DNA of 64,000 nt from Zunongwangia sp. ESRF-bin46 (GCA_002631855.1 NTLF01000014.1:547951-611950); one strand, 5' to 3'; shown: positions 53,002 through 63,978, counted from the stretch's first letter. The notes: a model not told the origin generated them from the letters alone. Numbers and translations are program-made.

Positions 53002-54465
53002 TTAATCTTCAAAATAAGTTAGCTCGTATACATTTTCTTTACTATTGTAGTTTCCGTAGAGGTAGCCATTTTTATATTTGAAAACGTTTTCTGCTTTTTT
53101 ATTTTTTTGCTCATCGGCAAAAGTTTTTATTTTATCAAAAGCATTCTCTTCAATTTCTCCAGAAACATGACTAAAATTATTATCGAACAGACTTTCAATT
53201 CGGGTAGATTTTGTGCTCGTGTAAGAGTTATAGGCAAAAAAAGTAGGGTTAAAGCTCATGCTCATAGCTCCAAATGAAGCAACGGGCACAGCACCACCAA
53301 AACCAGGCATCATCATAGCACCACCCCCAGCATTAAGTTCTTTCGTACCGCCCATTGTTATTTGATATCCTGAATTAGTAGGTTTTACAGCTAATCCAAT
53401 TTTATCTGCAGAAATTTTTCGAAGGAATTTAGATGTTTTTTCCATCTCTCGAACCCGATCTTTATTATAAACCCCTCCTTCTTGGATAATGGGGGTGTTC
53501 TTGAAAAGAATATCCTCCTCTTTATTCAAGGTAATTGCTTTGAGTTCTTTTTTGCTTTTTAAATCTTTTGCACTAAACTTCATTTGTGAATTAGAAGCGA
53601 TGATTTGAAAAATTTTATCTTCGTACACAAATGAATTGCTTTTGTCATAGAAATCATTTTCAGAAAGCTGGGGTTTTTCAACTTGACTGAATGAAGCCGA
53701 AAGATCTGGTAAAAAGACCTCTATTAAATAGGTGATTTTTTTGTTCTTATCAAATGTCAACAAAAAACTACCATCTCTTGTATACAATTTTGAAGCGTCT
53801 CCCGTAGCTTCAATGGAATTTGGGGTGTGTTCATCAATTTTAATAACCTTAATATTACTACCAATGCCCACTGATGTATTCATTAGATCGTGAAGAGTTG
53901 CTTCTTTACTACCACTATTAATTATGTTTTTATCTGCAAAACTAAGTGTCTTTTTTGAAACTTTTTTTCCATTTTCGAAGGTGTATACATGAATATCTGA
54001 AGTCCTTTTTTGAGAAGTGATTAGATAAAAACGCTCATCCTTACTGTAGGTTTGGACAAAGTTTTCTTTTCTTAGTTTAAAATCAAATTTGGTTTCCTTA
54101 GTTTTTGAATTTTCAAAATCAAATAGAATGCTTCCAAATTTCTTGTTGTTTGAACTTTTAAGAAAGAGCGTAATTTCCTTTCCTTTAATTGTGTGTCCAA
54201 TAATTTCATCATATCGATTTGGTAACCCGTCTGAAGCAATACTACCTATACGTTTTAGCTCTTTAGAGTATAAATACCCGTTCATTGTTTTATTGTCATC
54301 TATGAAAACAGCAAGGTTTTGGGTATTCTTGTCAACTACTGAAAAAGCATCCTTTACAAAACGGTATCCTTGTTTTTTGTCATTATCAACTTTTAAAAAA
54401 GTGTTTTGAGCAGTAGCTTGAAATACAGAAAAGGCAAAACATATGCCTAAGAAAAATTTATTCAT
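53002..54465 (-). CDS. Secreted protein of unknown function
   Basis: The 487-residue protein has a signal peptide (MNKFFLGICFAFSVFQATAQ). The body alternates beta strands in a repeating pattern suggesting a beta-propeller (RIGSIASDGLPNRYDE, KSSNNKKFGSILFDFENS). An unusual Gly/Met/Phe-rich stretch near residues 375-405 reads GGGAMMMPGFGGAVPVAS. I do not recognise a domain. It lies between metG and tex in the same direction. Confidence 0.7.
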   Translation of the reverse strand: MNKFFLGICFAFSVFQATAQNTFLKVDNDKKQGYRFVKDAFSVVDKNTQNLAVFIDDNKTMNGYLYSKELKRIGSIASDGLPNRYDEIIGHTIKGKEITLFLKSSNNKKFGSILFDFENSKTKETKFDFKLRKENFVQTYSKDERFYLITSQKRTSDIHVYTFENGKKVSKKTLSFADKNIINSGSKEATLHDLMNTSVGIGSNIKVIKIDEHTPNSIEATGDASKLYTRDGSFLLTFDKNKKITYLIEVFLPDLSASFSQVEKPQLSENDFYDKSNSFVYEDKIFQIIASNSQMKFSAKDLKSKKELKAITLNKEEDILFKNTPIIQEGGVYNKDRVREMEKTSKFLRKISADKIGLAVKPTNSGYQITMGGTKELNAGGGAMMMPGFGGAVPVASFGAMSMSFNPTFFAYNSYTSTKSTRIESLFDNNFSHVSGEIEENAFDKIKTFADEQKNKKAENVFKYKNGYLYGNYNSKENVYELTYFED

Positions 54466-54501
54466 AAGTACAATTTGAGGCTGGAAATATAAAAAAATTA
54501 A

Positions 54502-56571
54502 TTAATTAATCGTTGCTCCGTTTTCAACTCCAGCTTCACTTGGATTCACAAAAGACAGTTTGCCTTCCGCTGTTTCGGTCATTAAAATCATTCCTTGACT
54601 TTCAACACCGCGCAATTTTCTAGGCGCTAAATTAACTAATACTGTTACTTTTTTACCAACTACATCTTCTGCTTTAAAGCTTTCAGCAATACCTGAAACG
54701 ATGGTACGTACATCGATACCTGTATCTACTTTTAAGACCAATAACTTTTTGGTTTTTGGCATTTTTTCGGCTTCGATAATGGTGCCCACGCGCATATCTA
54801 ACTTGGTAAAGTCATCAAACTGAATGGTTTCTTTTTCAGGTTCTACGGTTTTGTTCATAGCTTCATTAGCTTTTTTACTGGCTTCTAATTTGTCTAACTG
54901 TTTTTGTATTTGTTCGTCTTCAATTTTACTGAACAACAAACTTCCTTTTCCTATTTGGTGACTAGGTTTTATAAGTTCAGTTTTTGCGGTCACATCACTC
55001 CAGATAAGTTCATTTTCACCTTTTTCAAGATGAAGAATTTCTCTTAATTTTTCTGAAGTAAATGGTAAAAATGGTTCGCTTAAAACTGATAAAGCAGAGG
55101 CAATTTGCAACGCGACATACATCACTGTTTTAGTGCGTGCTTCATCGGTTTTAATTGTTTTCCAAGGCTCTTCGTCTGCTAAATATTTATTTCCTAATCG
55201 CGCTACATTCATCAATTCTTGCTGCGCTTCTCTAAAACGATACCGCTCTATCGAACTAGCAATAACAGCCGGATAGGCTTGTAGTTCTTTTAATGTTTGT
55301 TTGTCAACTTCAGAAAAATCTGAAGCCTCTGGCACAATTCCATCGTAATATTTATTGGTTAAAACCACGACTCGGTTTATAAAATTTCCGAAGATAGCGA
55401 CCAGCTCATTATTGTTCCTGGCTTGAAAATCGGACCACGTAAAGTCGTTGTCTTTGGTTTCTGGGGCATTTGCGGTTAATACATAACGCAACACATCTTG
55501 CTGATTTGGAAACTCCTCCAAATATTCGTGCAACCAAACCGCCCAGTTTTTACTTGTGGAAATTTTATTGCCTTCCAGATTTAAAAATTCATTCGCCGGA
55601 ACGTTATCAGGCAAAATATAATTTCCTTCAGCTTTTAGCATACTCGGGAAAATAATACAGTGAAAAACGATGTTATCTTTCCCTATAAAATGAAGCAGTT
55701 TAGAATCTTCATCTTTCCAATATGGCTCCCAATCTTTTCCTTCACGCTCCGCCCATTCTTTGGTAGCCGAAATATAGCCAATGGGCGCATCGAACCACAC
55801 ATATAAAACTTTGCCTTCGCCTCCTTCAACAGGAACGGGAATCCCCCAATCTAGATCGCGGGTTACGGCACGGGCACGTAAACCGTCGTCAATCCAAGAT
55901 TTGCATTGGCCATATACATTACTTTTCCAATCTTTTTTATGGTCTTTTAAAATCCATTCTTTTAAAAAGCCTTCGTACTGATCTAAGGGTAAAAACCAGT
56001 GACGTGTTTCTTTTAAAACAGGTGTGTTACCCGTAATCGCACTTTTTGGGTTTATTAAATCGGTTGCGTTGTGGGACGTTCCACAGCTTTCACATTGATC
56101 ACCGTAGCTTTCTTCAAAACCACATTTTGGGCAGGTTCCTAAGATAAACCGATCGGCTAGAAATTGATTGGCTTCGGCATCGTACAACTGCTCCGTAACT
56201 TCTTCGATGAATTTTCCGTCTTCGTATAACTTTTTGAAAAACGCCGAAGCAGTATCATGATGTACTTTTGCTGAGGTTCGGGAATAATTATCAAATGAAA
56301 TTCCGAAATCTTCAAACGATTTTTTAATGATTCCGTGGTATTTATCCACTACTTCCTGAGGCGTGATGCCTTCTTTTTTCGCTTTTATGGTAATAGGTAC
56401 GCCGTGTTCGTCACTTCCGCAGACAAATGCTACATCTTTATTTTGTAAGCGTTGGTAGCGCGCGTAAATATCTGCCGGTACGTATACACCTGCTAAATGC
56501 CCGATGTGAACAGGGCCATTGGTGTAAGGTAAGGCGGCGGTAATGGTATATCTTTTTGGTGTTGTTTGCAT
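54502..56571 (-). CDS. metG: Methionine-tRNA ligase
   Basis: The 689-residue synthetase begins [23 protein letters not shown] (HIGH motif HIGH). It has a zinc knuckle [18 protein letters not shown], a KMSKS variant [11 protein letters not shown], the anticodon-binding helical domain and a C-terminal EMAP/Trbp111-like tRNA-binding domain ([35 protein letters not shown]). Length is that of the MetG1/dimeric type. The start ATG lies 31 bases after a -7 box. Confidence 0.95.
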   Translation of the reverse strand: MQTTPKRYTITAALPYTNGPVHIGHLAGVYVPADIYARYQRLQNKDVAFVCGSDEHGVPITIKAKKEGITPQEVVDKYHGIIKKSFEDFGISFDNYSRTSAKVHHDTASAFFKKLYEDGKFIEEVTEQLYDAEANQFLADRFILGTCPKCGFEESYGDQCESCGTSHNATDLINPKSAITGNTPVLKETRHWFLPLDQYEGFLKEWILKDHKKDWKSNVYGQCKSWIDDGLRARAVTRDLDWGIPVPVEGGEGKVLYVWFDAPIGYISATKEWAEREGKDWEPYWKDEDSKLLHFIGKDNIVFHCIIFPSMLKAEGNYILPDNVPANEFLNLEGNKISTSKNWAVWLHEYLEEFPNQQDVLRYVLTANAPETKDNDFTWSDFQARNNNELVAIFGNFINRVVVLTNKYYDGIVPEASDFSEVDKQTLKELQAYPAVIASSIERYRFREAQQELMNVARLGNKYLADEEPWKTIKTDEARTKTVMYVALQIASALSVLSEPFLPFTSEKLREILHLEKGENELIWSDVTAKTELIKPSHQIGKGSLLFSKIEDEQIQKQLDKLEASKKANEAMNKTVEPEKETIQFDDFTKLDMRVGTIIEAEKMPKTKKLLVLKVDTGIDVRTIVSGIAESFKAEDVVGKKVTVLVNLAPRKLRGVESQGMILMTETAEGKLSFVNPSEAGVENGATIN

Positions 56572-56602
56572 AATTACGTCCTTCGTTTTCTTGATGGAGG
56601 TG

Positions 56603-56610
56603 CAAAATTA
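56603..56610 (-). promoter_or_regulatory. Promoter -7 box of metG
   Basis: On the minus strand TAATTTTG matches TAnnTTTG, 31 bases before the metG start. Confidence 0.55.
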
Positions 56611-56661
56611 CGGATAAATGTGTTAATTTGGGTGCTATACTATTTTAGATTACTGCTACGT

Positions 56662-57564
56662 ATGATTACACCCAATTTTTTAAAACCAGGCGATACCGTT
56701 GCTATTATTTCAACCGCTCGAAAAGTTTCAAAAGAAGAATTAGAACCCGGTGTACAATTATTGGAAAAATGGGGTTTACAACCGTTATTAGGAAAAACCA
56801 TTGGAGCCGAACAAAACCAATTTGCTGGAAACGACTCTTTACGAACTGCCGATTTTCAAGCTATGCTGGACAACCCAACTGTAAAAGCCATTTGGTGTGC
56901 CCGAGGAGGATATGGAACGGTGCGAATGGTGGATGGATTGGATTTTTCAGAATTTAAAAAACATCCAAAATGGATTATTGGGTATAGTGATATTACAGTG
57001 CTGCATTCACATATTCATAATATTGGAATTGAAACAATGCACGCTGATATGCCCGCAGATATTGGAAAGAGAACAGTAGAAGCGGCAACTTCCATAAAAA
57101 AAATACTGTTTGGTGAATCCTATAAAATTTCATTCCCTTCGGAAGAAAAAAAATTAACTCGAACCGGAAGCGCTTCAGGACAGTTGGTAGGCGGTAATCT
57201 TTCGGTTTTGTATTCTATTTTAGGAAGCGCTTCTTCAGTAAACACTGATGGAAAAATCCTATTTATTGAAGATTTAGATGAATATTTATATCACATCGAT
57301 CGGATGATGCAAAATCTAAAACGCACTGGACTTCTAAAAAATCTTGCAGGATTAGTAGTAGGCGGCATGAGCGATATGAATGATAATACCATTCCTTTCG
57401 GAAAAACGGCTGTAGCAATTATTGCCGAAGCGGTTTCAGAATATGAGTATCCGGTTTGTTTTGATGCACCTGCAGGTCACATTAAAGATAATCGGGCTCT
57501 GATAATGGGTAGAAATGTAAAACTTCATGTTACTGAAAATAATGTAACTTTAGATTTTAACTGA
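56662..57564 (+). CDS. LD-carboxypeptidase (peptidase S66)
   Basis: From the ATG at 56662 (MITPNFLKPGDTVAII) the protein has 300 residues. The S66 catalytic triad is visible: S109 in GYSDIT, the Glu of LFIEDLDEYLYHIDRM and the His of APAGHI. It should cleave the L,D bond of tetrapeptides in peptidoglycan recycling. The 32 codons upstream of 56662 run through the metG promoter, so that start was rejected. yraN follows 13 bases later. Confidence 0.92.
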   Translation: MITPNFLKPGDTVAIISTARKVSKEELEPGVQLLEKWGLQPLLGKTIGAEQNQFAGNDSLRTADFQAMLDNPTVKAIWCARGGYGTVRMVDGLDFSEFKKHPKWIIGYSDITVLHSHIHNIGIETMHADMPADIGKRTVEAATSIKKILFGESYKISFPSEEKKLTRTGSASGQLVGGNLSVLYSILGSASSVNTDGKILFIEDLDEYLYHIDRMMQNLKRTGLLKNLAGLVVGGMSDMNDNTIPFGKTAVAIIAEAVSEYEYPVCFDAPAGHIKDNRALIMGRNVKLHVTENNVTLDFN

Positions 57565-57577
57565 TAAAATATCTTCT

Positions 57578-57940
57578 TTGGCGCACCACAACGAACTTGG
57601 AAAAATTGGCGAACAATTAGCAGTAGATTATCTTCTGAAAAACGGCTACGAAATTTTAGAACGAAATTTTTTCTATGATAAAGCCGAAATAGATATCATC
57701 GCACAAAAAGAGGAAGGTATCATTGTAGTTGTAGAAGTAAAAACCCGTAACAGTGCTTTTTTTGGTGATCCACAGAGCTTTGTCACCAAAGGAAAAATAA
57801 AGCTATTGGTAAAAGCTGCCAATGAGTATATGGTTATAAACAACCTAGATAAAGAGGTCCGTTTTGATATTATTGCGGTGTTAAAAAACAAAACTACTGA
57901 GAAGCTAGAGCATATAGAGAATGCTTTTTATCATTTCTGA
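57578..57940 (+). CDS. yraN: YraN family protein, Holliday-junction-resolvase-like fold
   Basis: The 120-residue protein has the start AHHNELGKIGEQLAVDYLLKNGYEILERNF in the family pattern and the nuclease-like EIDIIAQKEEGIIVVVEVKTR core (Asp and Glu-x-Lys). The function of UPF0102 is unknown. It opens at a TTG at 57578; no ATG is in the vicinity, and the first residues match family starts. Confidence 0.9.
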   Translation: MAHHNELGKIGEQLAVDYLLKNGYEILERNFFYDKAEIDIIAQKEEGIIVVVEVKTRNSAFFGDPQSFVTKGKIKLLVKAANEYMVINNLDKEVRFDIIAVLKNKTTEKLEHIENAFYHF

Positions 57941-57968
57941 AAAAGGGAATCTTCTACTGGTATTTCTG

Positions 57969-57976
57969 TAATTTTG
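57969..57976 (+). promoter_or_regulatory. Promoter -7 box of cysE-cysM
   Basis: TAATTTTG matches TAnnTTTG and lies 40 bases before the cysE start. Confidence 0.45.
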
Positions 57977-58015
57977 AAATAAGGAAATCGACTTATCCAA
58001 CTTTAGCTTCTATTT

Positions 58016-58813
58016 ATGAATTCTACCAAAAAAGATATTATTCAAGCCATTCAGCAACAAAAAGAAAACCCTAACTTAAAGTATCGTTTAAAAGAACGAA
58101 CCGAAGAATTTACTGAACTATTATTTTACACACTGTTTGATTCAGAAACATCGGTTTCAAAAAATTTTGAAACGTTAGAAACACTTTTTGAAGAATTAGT
58201 GGATATCGCTTGTTGGACACCCGAAAAACCGTGCAAAAAACTTTGGAAATCATACTTGCAAAAGCTTCCTGAGATTTTGGAAAAACTAAATAAAGATGCC
58301 AAAGCATTTGTTGATAACGATCCTGCGGCTAACTCTATAGAAGAAGTCTATTTGTCATACCCAGGATTTTACGCGATTGTAATTTATCGATTGAGTCACG
58401 AGTTATATAAATTCGGAATGCCTTTGGTGCCAAGACTTATGAGCGAATATGCTCACCATATTTCAGGAGCCGATATCAATCCTGGTGCTAAAATAGGTGA
58501 GTCCTTTTTTCTAGACCATGCAACAGGTACGGTAATTGGAGAAACCACGATTATTAAAAATAACGTAAAAATTTACCAAGGGGTTACCTTAGGAGCGCTT
58601 TCAGTAGCAAGAAATCTACGAAATATAAAACGCCATCCAACGGTTGAAGATAGCGTAGTTATTTATGCCAATGCAACTATTTTGGGTGGAAAAACAACCA
58701 TTGGTAAAAATAGTGTAATTGGGGGAAACACGTGGATTACCGACTCTATTCCGTCTAATTCTATTGTTTCAAATACCAATGAAGTGAAAATTAAAACAAC
58801 AGAAAATGTTTAA
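58016..58813 (+). CDS. cysE: Serine O-acetyltransferase
   Basis: The 265-residue enzyme acetylates serine for cysteine synthesis. An N-terminal helical domain spans about 1-130, and a left-handed hexapeptide beta-helix follows: DINPGAKIGESFFLDHATGTVIGETTII, KIYQGVTLGALS, KRHPTVEDSVVIYANATILGG. The catalytic His and Asp in FLDHATG are present. The start of cysM overlaps by 8 bases, so the cysteine pathway genes are coupled. Confidence 0.93.
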   Translation: MNSTKKDIIQAIQQQKENPNLKYRLKERTEEFTELLFYTLFDSETSVSKNFETLETLFEELVDIACWTPEKPCKKLWKSYLQKLPEILEKLNKDAKAFVDNDPAANSIEEVYLSYPGFYAIVIYRLSHELYKFGMPLVPRLMSEYAHHISGADINPGAKIGESFFLDHATGTVIGETTIIKNNVKIYQGVTLGALSVARNLRNIKRHPTVEDSVVIYANATILGGKTTIGKNSVIGGNTWITDSIPSNSIVSNTNEVKIKTTENV

Positions 58814-59693
58814 AAATATAACCGATTTTATAGGAAACACTCCTCTAATTGAAGCCAAAACCTTACTTAAAAACCCAAACATCACCTTGCTCTTAAAAAT
58901 GGAAGGTCACAACCCGGGCGGAAGTGTAAAAGATCGAGCGGCGTATAATATGATTAAGTCTGCATTAGACAGAGGTGAAATTGATAAAAATTCGAAGCTT
59001 ATTGAAGCGACAAGCGGGAACACAGGAATTGCGCTAGCGATGATAGCAGGGATTTTTAAGCTTAAGATAGAACTCGTGATGCCCGAAAATTCTACAAAGG
59101 AGCGCGTGCAAACCATGCGAGCGTACGGAGCGAAAGTTACGCTAACGTCATCCGATATTGGAATAGAAGGTGCAAGAGATTATGCCGAACAGAAAGTAGC
59201 TGAGGAAGGATATTATTCGTTTAATCAATTTGCGAATGATGATAATTGGAAAGCGCATTATAAAACCACAGGTCCTGAGATTTGGAACGATACTGAAGGG
59301 AAAATAACGCACTTTGTTTCAGCAATGGGAACGACGGGAACCATTATGGGCACGTCTACTTATTTAAAAGAAAAGAATACAAACATTCAAATTGTAGGAG
59401 CGCAGCCAACAGACGGTTCAAAAATTCCGGGTATTCGAAAGTGGGAGAAAGCGTATTTACCTAAAATATTCAATCCTAATAAAGTAGATCAAGTAATTGA
59501 AGTAAGCGAAGCGGAAGCTACAGCAATGGCAAAACGTTTGGGCGAAGAAGAAGGTGTGTTCTCCGGAATGAGCAGCGGCGGTAGTGTTACGGCTGCATTA
59601 AAATTAGCCGAAACCTTAGAAAGTGGTGTAATTGTAGCGGTGATTTGCGATCGAGGCGATCGGTATTTATCTTCTCCTTTGTTTGATGATTGA
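58806..59693 (+). CDS. cysM: O-acetylserine sulfhydrylase B (cysteine synthase)
   Basis: The 295-residue PLP enzyme combines O-acetylserine with sulfide or thiosulfate. The PLP Lys K42 lies in GGSVKDRAA, and the phosphate-binding TSGNTGIALAM, the substrate loop and GTTGTIMG are all present; SGMSSGGSVTAALKL follows. It shares a transcript with cysE. The acceptor (sulfide against thiosulfate) cannot be told from the sequence. Confidence 0.94.
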   Translation: MFKNITDFIGNTPLIEAKTLLKNPNITLLLKMEGHNPGGSVKDRAAYNMIKSALDRGEIDKNSKLIEATSGNTGIALAMIAGIFKLKIELVMPENSTKERVQTMRAYGAKVTLTSSDIGIEGARDYAEQKVAEEGYYSFNQFANDDNWKAHYKTTGPEIWNDTEGKITHFVSAMGTTGTIMGTSTYLKEKNTNIQIVGAQPTDGSKIPGIRKWEKAYLPKIFNPNKVDQVIEVSEAEATAMAKRLGEEEGVFSGMSSGGSVTAALKLAETLESGVIVAVICDRGDRYLSSPLFDD

Positions 59694-59695
59694 TT

Positions 59696-60505
59696 TTAAA
59701 TGATTACTGAAACATTTCTTGTCTTAGAAAGTGATTTAATTTTATAAAGTAAAACGATTTCTAAAAGTACTGCCGGGATTAAAAATAAAGCACCAAGCCA
59801 CCCTAAAAAGACTGAAATTAAAAACACAGAACTCGCCATTTTAAATCCACCGGTTACGGTGGCTAAAACGCCTAAAGGTTTAGAAAGTTTCAGAAGTGAA
59901 AACCCAAAAAGGAAACCACCTAACCCGTAAAAAATGGATTCTATTACGGCAACATATTCAACTGTAAAGCCTTCAAAGTAGAGAGAAGATATATCGTATA
60001 CATAAAATAGAAGCATCATAGCAATTAAAACATAAGTTGAAATTGTTAAGAGACTATTTTCAAAAATTTTACCGACGCGAATAAAGCCAATCGAAAAATA
60101 TAAATACGATACTAGCGCTATGCATTTAACGCTTATGTAGGCTGCATTTCCTAAAATCATTTCATTTTCAAAGAAACGCGCCCAGTCTAGTGCAAATTCG
60201 GGGAAACCGATAATAAAGTATAGAATTCCTCCAATAAGCGCAAGCGTTAAAAAGGTTTTAGAGGTGCTAAGCAGACTTTTATTATACGCAACCTTTGTTT
60301 CTTTTTCCTTTTGAAAAGCTTCTAAATCGAAACCTAATGCGTCTAGAATACTTTTAATAGTATAACTTCTTGGGGTTACTTCTCCCGCTTCTATACGTTG
60401 AATCGTACGTACATTGATGTTGCATTTTTCAACTAATTCTTCTTGAGTGAGTCCTTTTTGCTTCCGAAGAGCGACAATTTTTTGACCTAATTCTGGTTGT
60501 TTCAT
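59696..60505 (-). CDS. Membrane-embedded XRE family regulator
   Basis: The 269-residue protein opens with an XRE helix-turn-helix (QKIVALRKQKGLTQEELVEKCNINVRTIQRIEAGEVTPRS in the first 50 residues, seen as GLTQEELVEK and RTIQRIEAGE). After residue 85, five or six hydrophobic helices fill the rest (LALIGGILYFIIGFP, LVSYLYFSIGFIR, VLIAMMLLFYVYDIS). This plan of an HTH with a multipass tail is common in Bacteroidota and may sense membrane state. It is convergent with cysM. Confidence 0.88.
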   Translation of the reverse strand: MKQPELGQKIVALRKQKGLTQEELVEKCNINVRTIQRIEAGEVTPRSYTIKSILDALGFDLEAFQKEKETKVAYNKSLLSTSKTFLTLALIGGILYFIIGFPEFALDWARFFENEMILGNAAYISVKCIALVSYLYFSIGFIRVGKIFENSLLTISTYVLIAMMLLFYVYDISSLYFEGFTVEYVAVIESIFYGLGGFLFGFSLLKLSKPLGVLATVTGGFKMASSVFLISVFLGWLGALFLIPAVLLEIVLLYKIKSLSKTRNVSVII

Positions 60506-60635
60506 AACAAAGTAAATTTATAAGACAATAGTACAACCAAGGTGAAAACAATGCAATTTTTACAATTGAATTTCACCCGACATTTACCCGACATTGTATA
60601 GTTCATGGGTCTTGTCTTGTTTGAAAGATACTTAT

Positions 60636-63600
60636 TTATTCTCTAAAAGGCGCTAACGCATCTAATGCTCTATTTACTGAAGTAATCCTATCAAACGTTA
60701 ATAACAACCGTAAACCGTTACGGGTTTTCTTCTCTTTCATCGTTACTCGCTGAGGATAGTTTTGGACGTATTGCAAGACTTTTGTAAATGCCGGACTCTG
60801 ATAATACGCACTTTGTTGATCGCTCACAAAATAACCGACCAACTTGTTTTTCTTCATAATAACGCGTTCCAGTCCCATTTTAATAGCAATCCATTTAATA
60901 CGAACGCTGTTTAATAAGTCTACAACTTGTTCAGGAAGTTCGCCAAAACGGTCAATTAATTCTTTTTCAAATTGCTGAAGCTCTTCCTCGGTATTTAGTT
61001 GGTTTAATTTGGTGTACAGATTAAGCCGTTCCGTAATGTTGTTGATGTAATCATCAGGGAAAAGCAATTCAAAATCGGTGTCGAGCACGGTTTCTTTTAC
61101 AAAATCTCTCTTTTCGTGTTCAGTACCTTCATAAAGATCTTTAAATTCTTTTTCTTTAAGTTCATCAATCGCTTCGGAAAGAATTTTTTGATAGGTTTCA
61201 AACCCAATTTCGTTGATAAATCCGCTTTGTTCTCCACCTAATAAATCTCCTGCGCCACGGATTTCTAAATCTTTCATAGCGATGTTTAACCCGCTACCTA
61301 ATTCTGAAAATTGTTCTAAAGCTGTAATTCGTTTTCGCGCTTCTTCGGTCATAACCGAATACGGTGGTGTAATAAAATAACAGAATGCTTTTTTATTACT
61401 TCTACCCACACGTCCGCGCATTTGGTGTAAATCTGACAACCCAAAATTATTGGCGTTATTGATAAAAATAGTGTTGGCATTTGGTACGTCCAATCCGCTT
61501 TCAATAATGGTGGTTGAAACCAATACATCAAACTCATTGTTCATAAAACCGAGCATGAGCTTTTCCAGCTTTTTACCGTCCATCTGCCCGTGACCAATCC
61601 CTATTTTAGCATCTGGAACTAAACGCTGAATCATTCCGGCAACTTCTTTAATATTTTCAATTCGGTTATGAACAAAAAATACTTGTCCGCCACGTGATAT
61701 TTCATATCGAACTGCATCACGAATACTCTCTTCGCCAAAACGGATTACGTGTGTTTCCACTGGATAGCGGTTGGGTGGCGGCGTGGTAATAACCGATAAA
61801 TCCCGTGCAGCCATTAAACTAAACTGCAACGTTCTTGGGATAGGTGTAGCTGTTAATGTAAGTGTATCTACATTTTCTTTAATAGTTTTCAGTTTATCTT
61901 TTACAGCGACACCAAACTTCTGTTCTTCATCAATGATCAATAACCCGAGGTCTTTAAATTCAACCGATTTGTTAACCAATTGATGTGTGCCAATCACAAT
62001 ATCAAGGGTTCCATCTTTTAAACCTTCTAAAACAGCCCGACGTTCTTTAGCAGTTCGAAAACGATTTAAGTAATCAATATTCACAGGCATATCTGCCAAT
62101 CGCTCTGTAAATGTTTTAAAATGCTGAAACGCCAAAATGGTGGTGGGCACCAAAATAGCAACTTGTTTGTTGTTGTCAACTGCTTTAAAAGCAGCACGAA
62201 CGGCAACTTCTGTTTTTCCGAAACCTACATCGCCACAGATTAATCGGTCCATGGGGCGCTCATTTTCCATGTCACGCTTAACATCTTCAGTCGCAGTAGA
62301 TTGATCGGGCGTGTCTTCATACATAAAAGAGGACTCTAATTCAGCTTGCAGGTATGAATCGGGATCATATGCAAACCCTTTTTGCAAGCGACGTTTGGCG
62401 TAGAGTTCAATTAGGTTGAAGGCAATTTGCTTAACCCGTTTTTTGGTCTTTTGTTTTAGTTTTTTCCAAGCGGCACTGCCTAATTTGTATATTTTGGGCT
62501 CTTTTCCGTCCTTGCCGTTATACTTGGTGATTTTATGAAGCGAATGAATGCTGAGGTACAGAATATCGCGTTCGCCATACATGAGTTTGATTGCTTCTTG
62601 CTGCTTACCTTCCACATCAATTTTCTGAAGTCCGCCAAATTTTCCAATTCCGTGATCAATATGTGTCACATAATCGCCTACTTCAAGATTGGTCAACTCT
62701 TTTAAGGTAATTGCCTGTTTTTTGGCATATCCGTTCTTAAGCTGAAATTTATGATACCGCTCAAAAATCTGATGGTCGGTATAGCAAACATTTTTTTGAT
62801 TGTCATCGATAAACCCTTGAAACAAAGGGAATACAATCGTTTGGTATTCCTTTACGTGTTGCTCGGCATCTTCAAAAATGTCATGAAAACGCTTTGCTTG
62901 TTGTTCACTACTACAAAAAATGTAGTTTTTATAACCTTTTTCTACGTTTTCGTTTAAGTTATCAATCAACAAATTGAATTGTTTGTTGAACGATGGTTGC
63001 GGTTTTGTGTTGAAATGAATCGCCTCGCTACTATTTTTACTATCTAATGTTACGGTTGTAAATTCAGAGAGTTGGCTTTTTAATAATTCGGAAGTGCAAA
63101 ACAATTCTTTCGGTTCGCTTTGCTTTATTTCGCCAGAAGCTTCGTTGAAAGCATGGGTTGCTTTTTCAAATAATTTTGTAATGCTGCTGCTTAATAGCTC
63201 TTCATTTTTCAGAAAAACCACGGTTTTTGAAGCGATGTATTTTAAGAAACTTTCACGCGTTTCTTCCATCATCTTATTTTCCACATTCGGGATGATGGAT
63301 ATTTTCTTTAATTGTACATCAGAAAGTTGTGTTTCTACATCAAACGTACGGATGCTATCTACTTCATCGCCAAAAAACTCAATCCGGTACGGCTCGTCAT
63401 TACTAAAACTAAACACATCTAAAATACCACCACGGACTGAAAATTCGCCAGGTTCGGTCACAAAATCGGTGCGTTTAAATTTATATTCAAACAACACTTC
63501 ATTTACAAAATCGATGGATACTTCTTCGCCTACTTTTAACTTTAAAGTGTTTTTTTCAAGCTCTTTCCGCGTTACTACTTTTTCAAATAGCGCCTCTGGA

Positions 63601-63971
63601 TAGGTAACAATAATGGCTGGTTTGCGTCGAGAATTGATGCGGTTCAGCACTTCGCTTCTCAACAATACATTGGCATTGTCGGTTTCTTCAATTTGGTAAG
63701 GCCGGCGATAACTTCCAGGATAAAATAACACGTTTTCGTCACCGTGTAATTGTTCCAAATCATTCAAATGGTAAGCTGCTTCTTCTTTATCATTTAAAAT
63801 AAGAAGGAATGGTTTTTCTGAAACTTTAAAAGCTTCAGAAATAACAATTGAAGTAGCAGAGCCAACTAAGCCTGAAACCGAAATTTGTTGTTGCGAACCA
63901 GATATAGCTTCCCCTAGCTTTAGGGTTTCATCAGCCTTTGAAAAAAGCGTATTAACGAGAGTTTTGCTCAT
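60636..63971 (-). CDS. mfd: Transcription-repair coupling factor
   Basis: The complete 1111-residue protein displaces stalled RNA polymerase and recruits UvrA. Domains: UvrB-like N-terminal region (FYPGSYRRPYQIEETDN), the RNA polymerase interaction domain near residue 430 (LEVGDYVTHIDHGIGKFGGL), the helicase with ICGDVGFGKTEVAVRA and LLIIDEEQKFGV, MRGRVGRSNKKAFCY and the C-terminal TRCF domain. Start ATG at 63971 follows a -7 box. Family length is usual. Confidence 0.95.
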   Translation of the reverse strand: MSKTLVNTLFSKADETLKLGEAISGSQQQISVSGLVGSATSIVISEAFKVSEKPFLLILNDKEEAAYHLNDLEQLHGDENVLFYPGSYRRPYQIEETDNANVLLRSEVLNRINSRRKPAIIVTYPEALFEKVVTRKELEKNTLKLKVGEEVSIDFVNEVLFEYKFKRTDFVTEPGEFSVRGGILDVFSFSNDEPYRIEFFGDEVDSIRTFDVETQLSDVQLKKISIIPNVENKMMEETRESFLKYIASKTVVFLKNEELLSSSITKLFEKATHAFNEASGEIKQSEPKELFCTSELLKSQLSEFTTVTLDSKNSSEAIHFNTKPQPSFNKQFNLLIDNLNENVEKGYKNYIFCSSEQQAKRFHDIFEDAEQHVKEYQTIVFPLFQGFIDDNQKNVCYTDHQIFERYHKFQLKNGYAKKQAITLKELTNLEVGDYVTHIDHGIGKFGGLQKIDVEGKQQEAIKLMYGERDILYLSIHSLHKITKYNGKDGKEPKIYKLGSAAWKKLKQKTKKRVKQIAFNLIELYAKRRLQKGFAYDPDSYLQAELESSFMYEDTPDQSTATEDVKRDMENERPMDRLICGDVGFGKTEVAVRAAFKAVDNNKQVAILVPTTILAFQHFKTFTERLADMPVNIDYLNRFRTAKERRAVLEGLKDGTLDIVIGTHQLVNKSVEFKDLGLLIIDEEQKFGVAVKDKLKTIKENVDTLTLTATPIPRTLQFSLMAARDLSVITTPPPNRYPVETHVIRFGEESIRDAVRYEISRGGQVFFVHNRIENIKEVAGMIQRLVPDAKIGIGHGQMDGKKLEKLMLGFMNNEFDVLVSTTIIESGLDVPNANTIFINNANNFGLSDLHQMRGRVGRSNKKAFCYFITPPYSVMTEEARKRITALEQFSELGSGLNIAMKDLEIRGAGDLLGGEQSGFINEIGFETYQKILSEAIDELKEKEFKDLYEGTEHEKRDFVKETVLDTDFELLFPDDYINNITERLNLYTKLNQLNTEEELQQFEKELIDRFGELPEQVVDLLNSVRIKWIAIKMGLERVIMKKNKLVGYFVSDQQSAYYQSPAFTKVLQYVQNYPQRVTMKEKKTRNGLRLLLTFDRITSVNRALDALAPFRE

Positions 63972-63978
63972 AAAGGCG

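Noticed and set aside
56566..56661. Extended N-terminus of the LD-carboxypeptidase frame
   Set aside because: It crosses the metG start and promoter; the family begins at MITPNFLKPGD (56662).
63094..63603. 169-residue open frame on the plus strand over mfd
   Set aside because: Antisense to the conserved N-terminal part of mfd, Ser-rich and without motifs.
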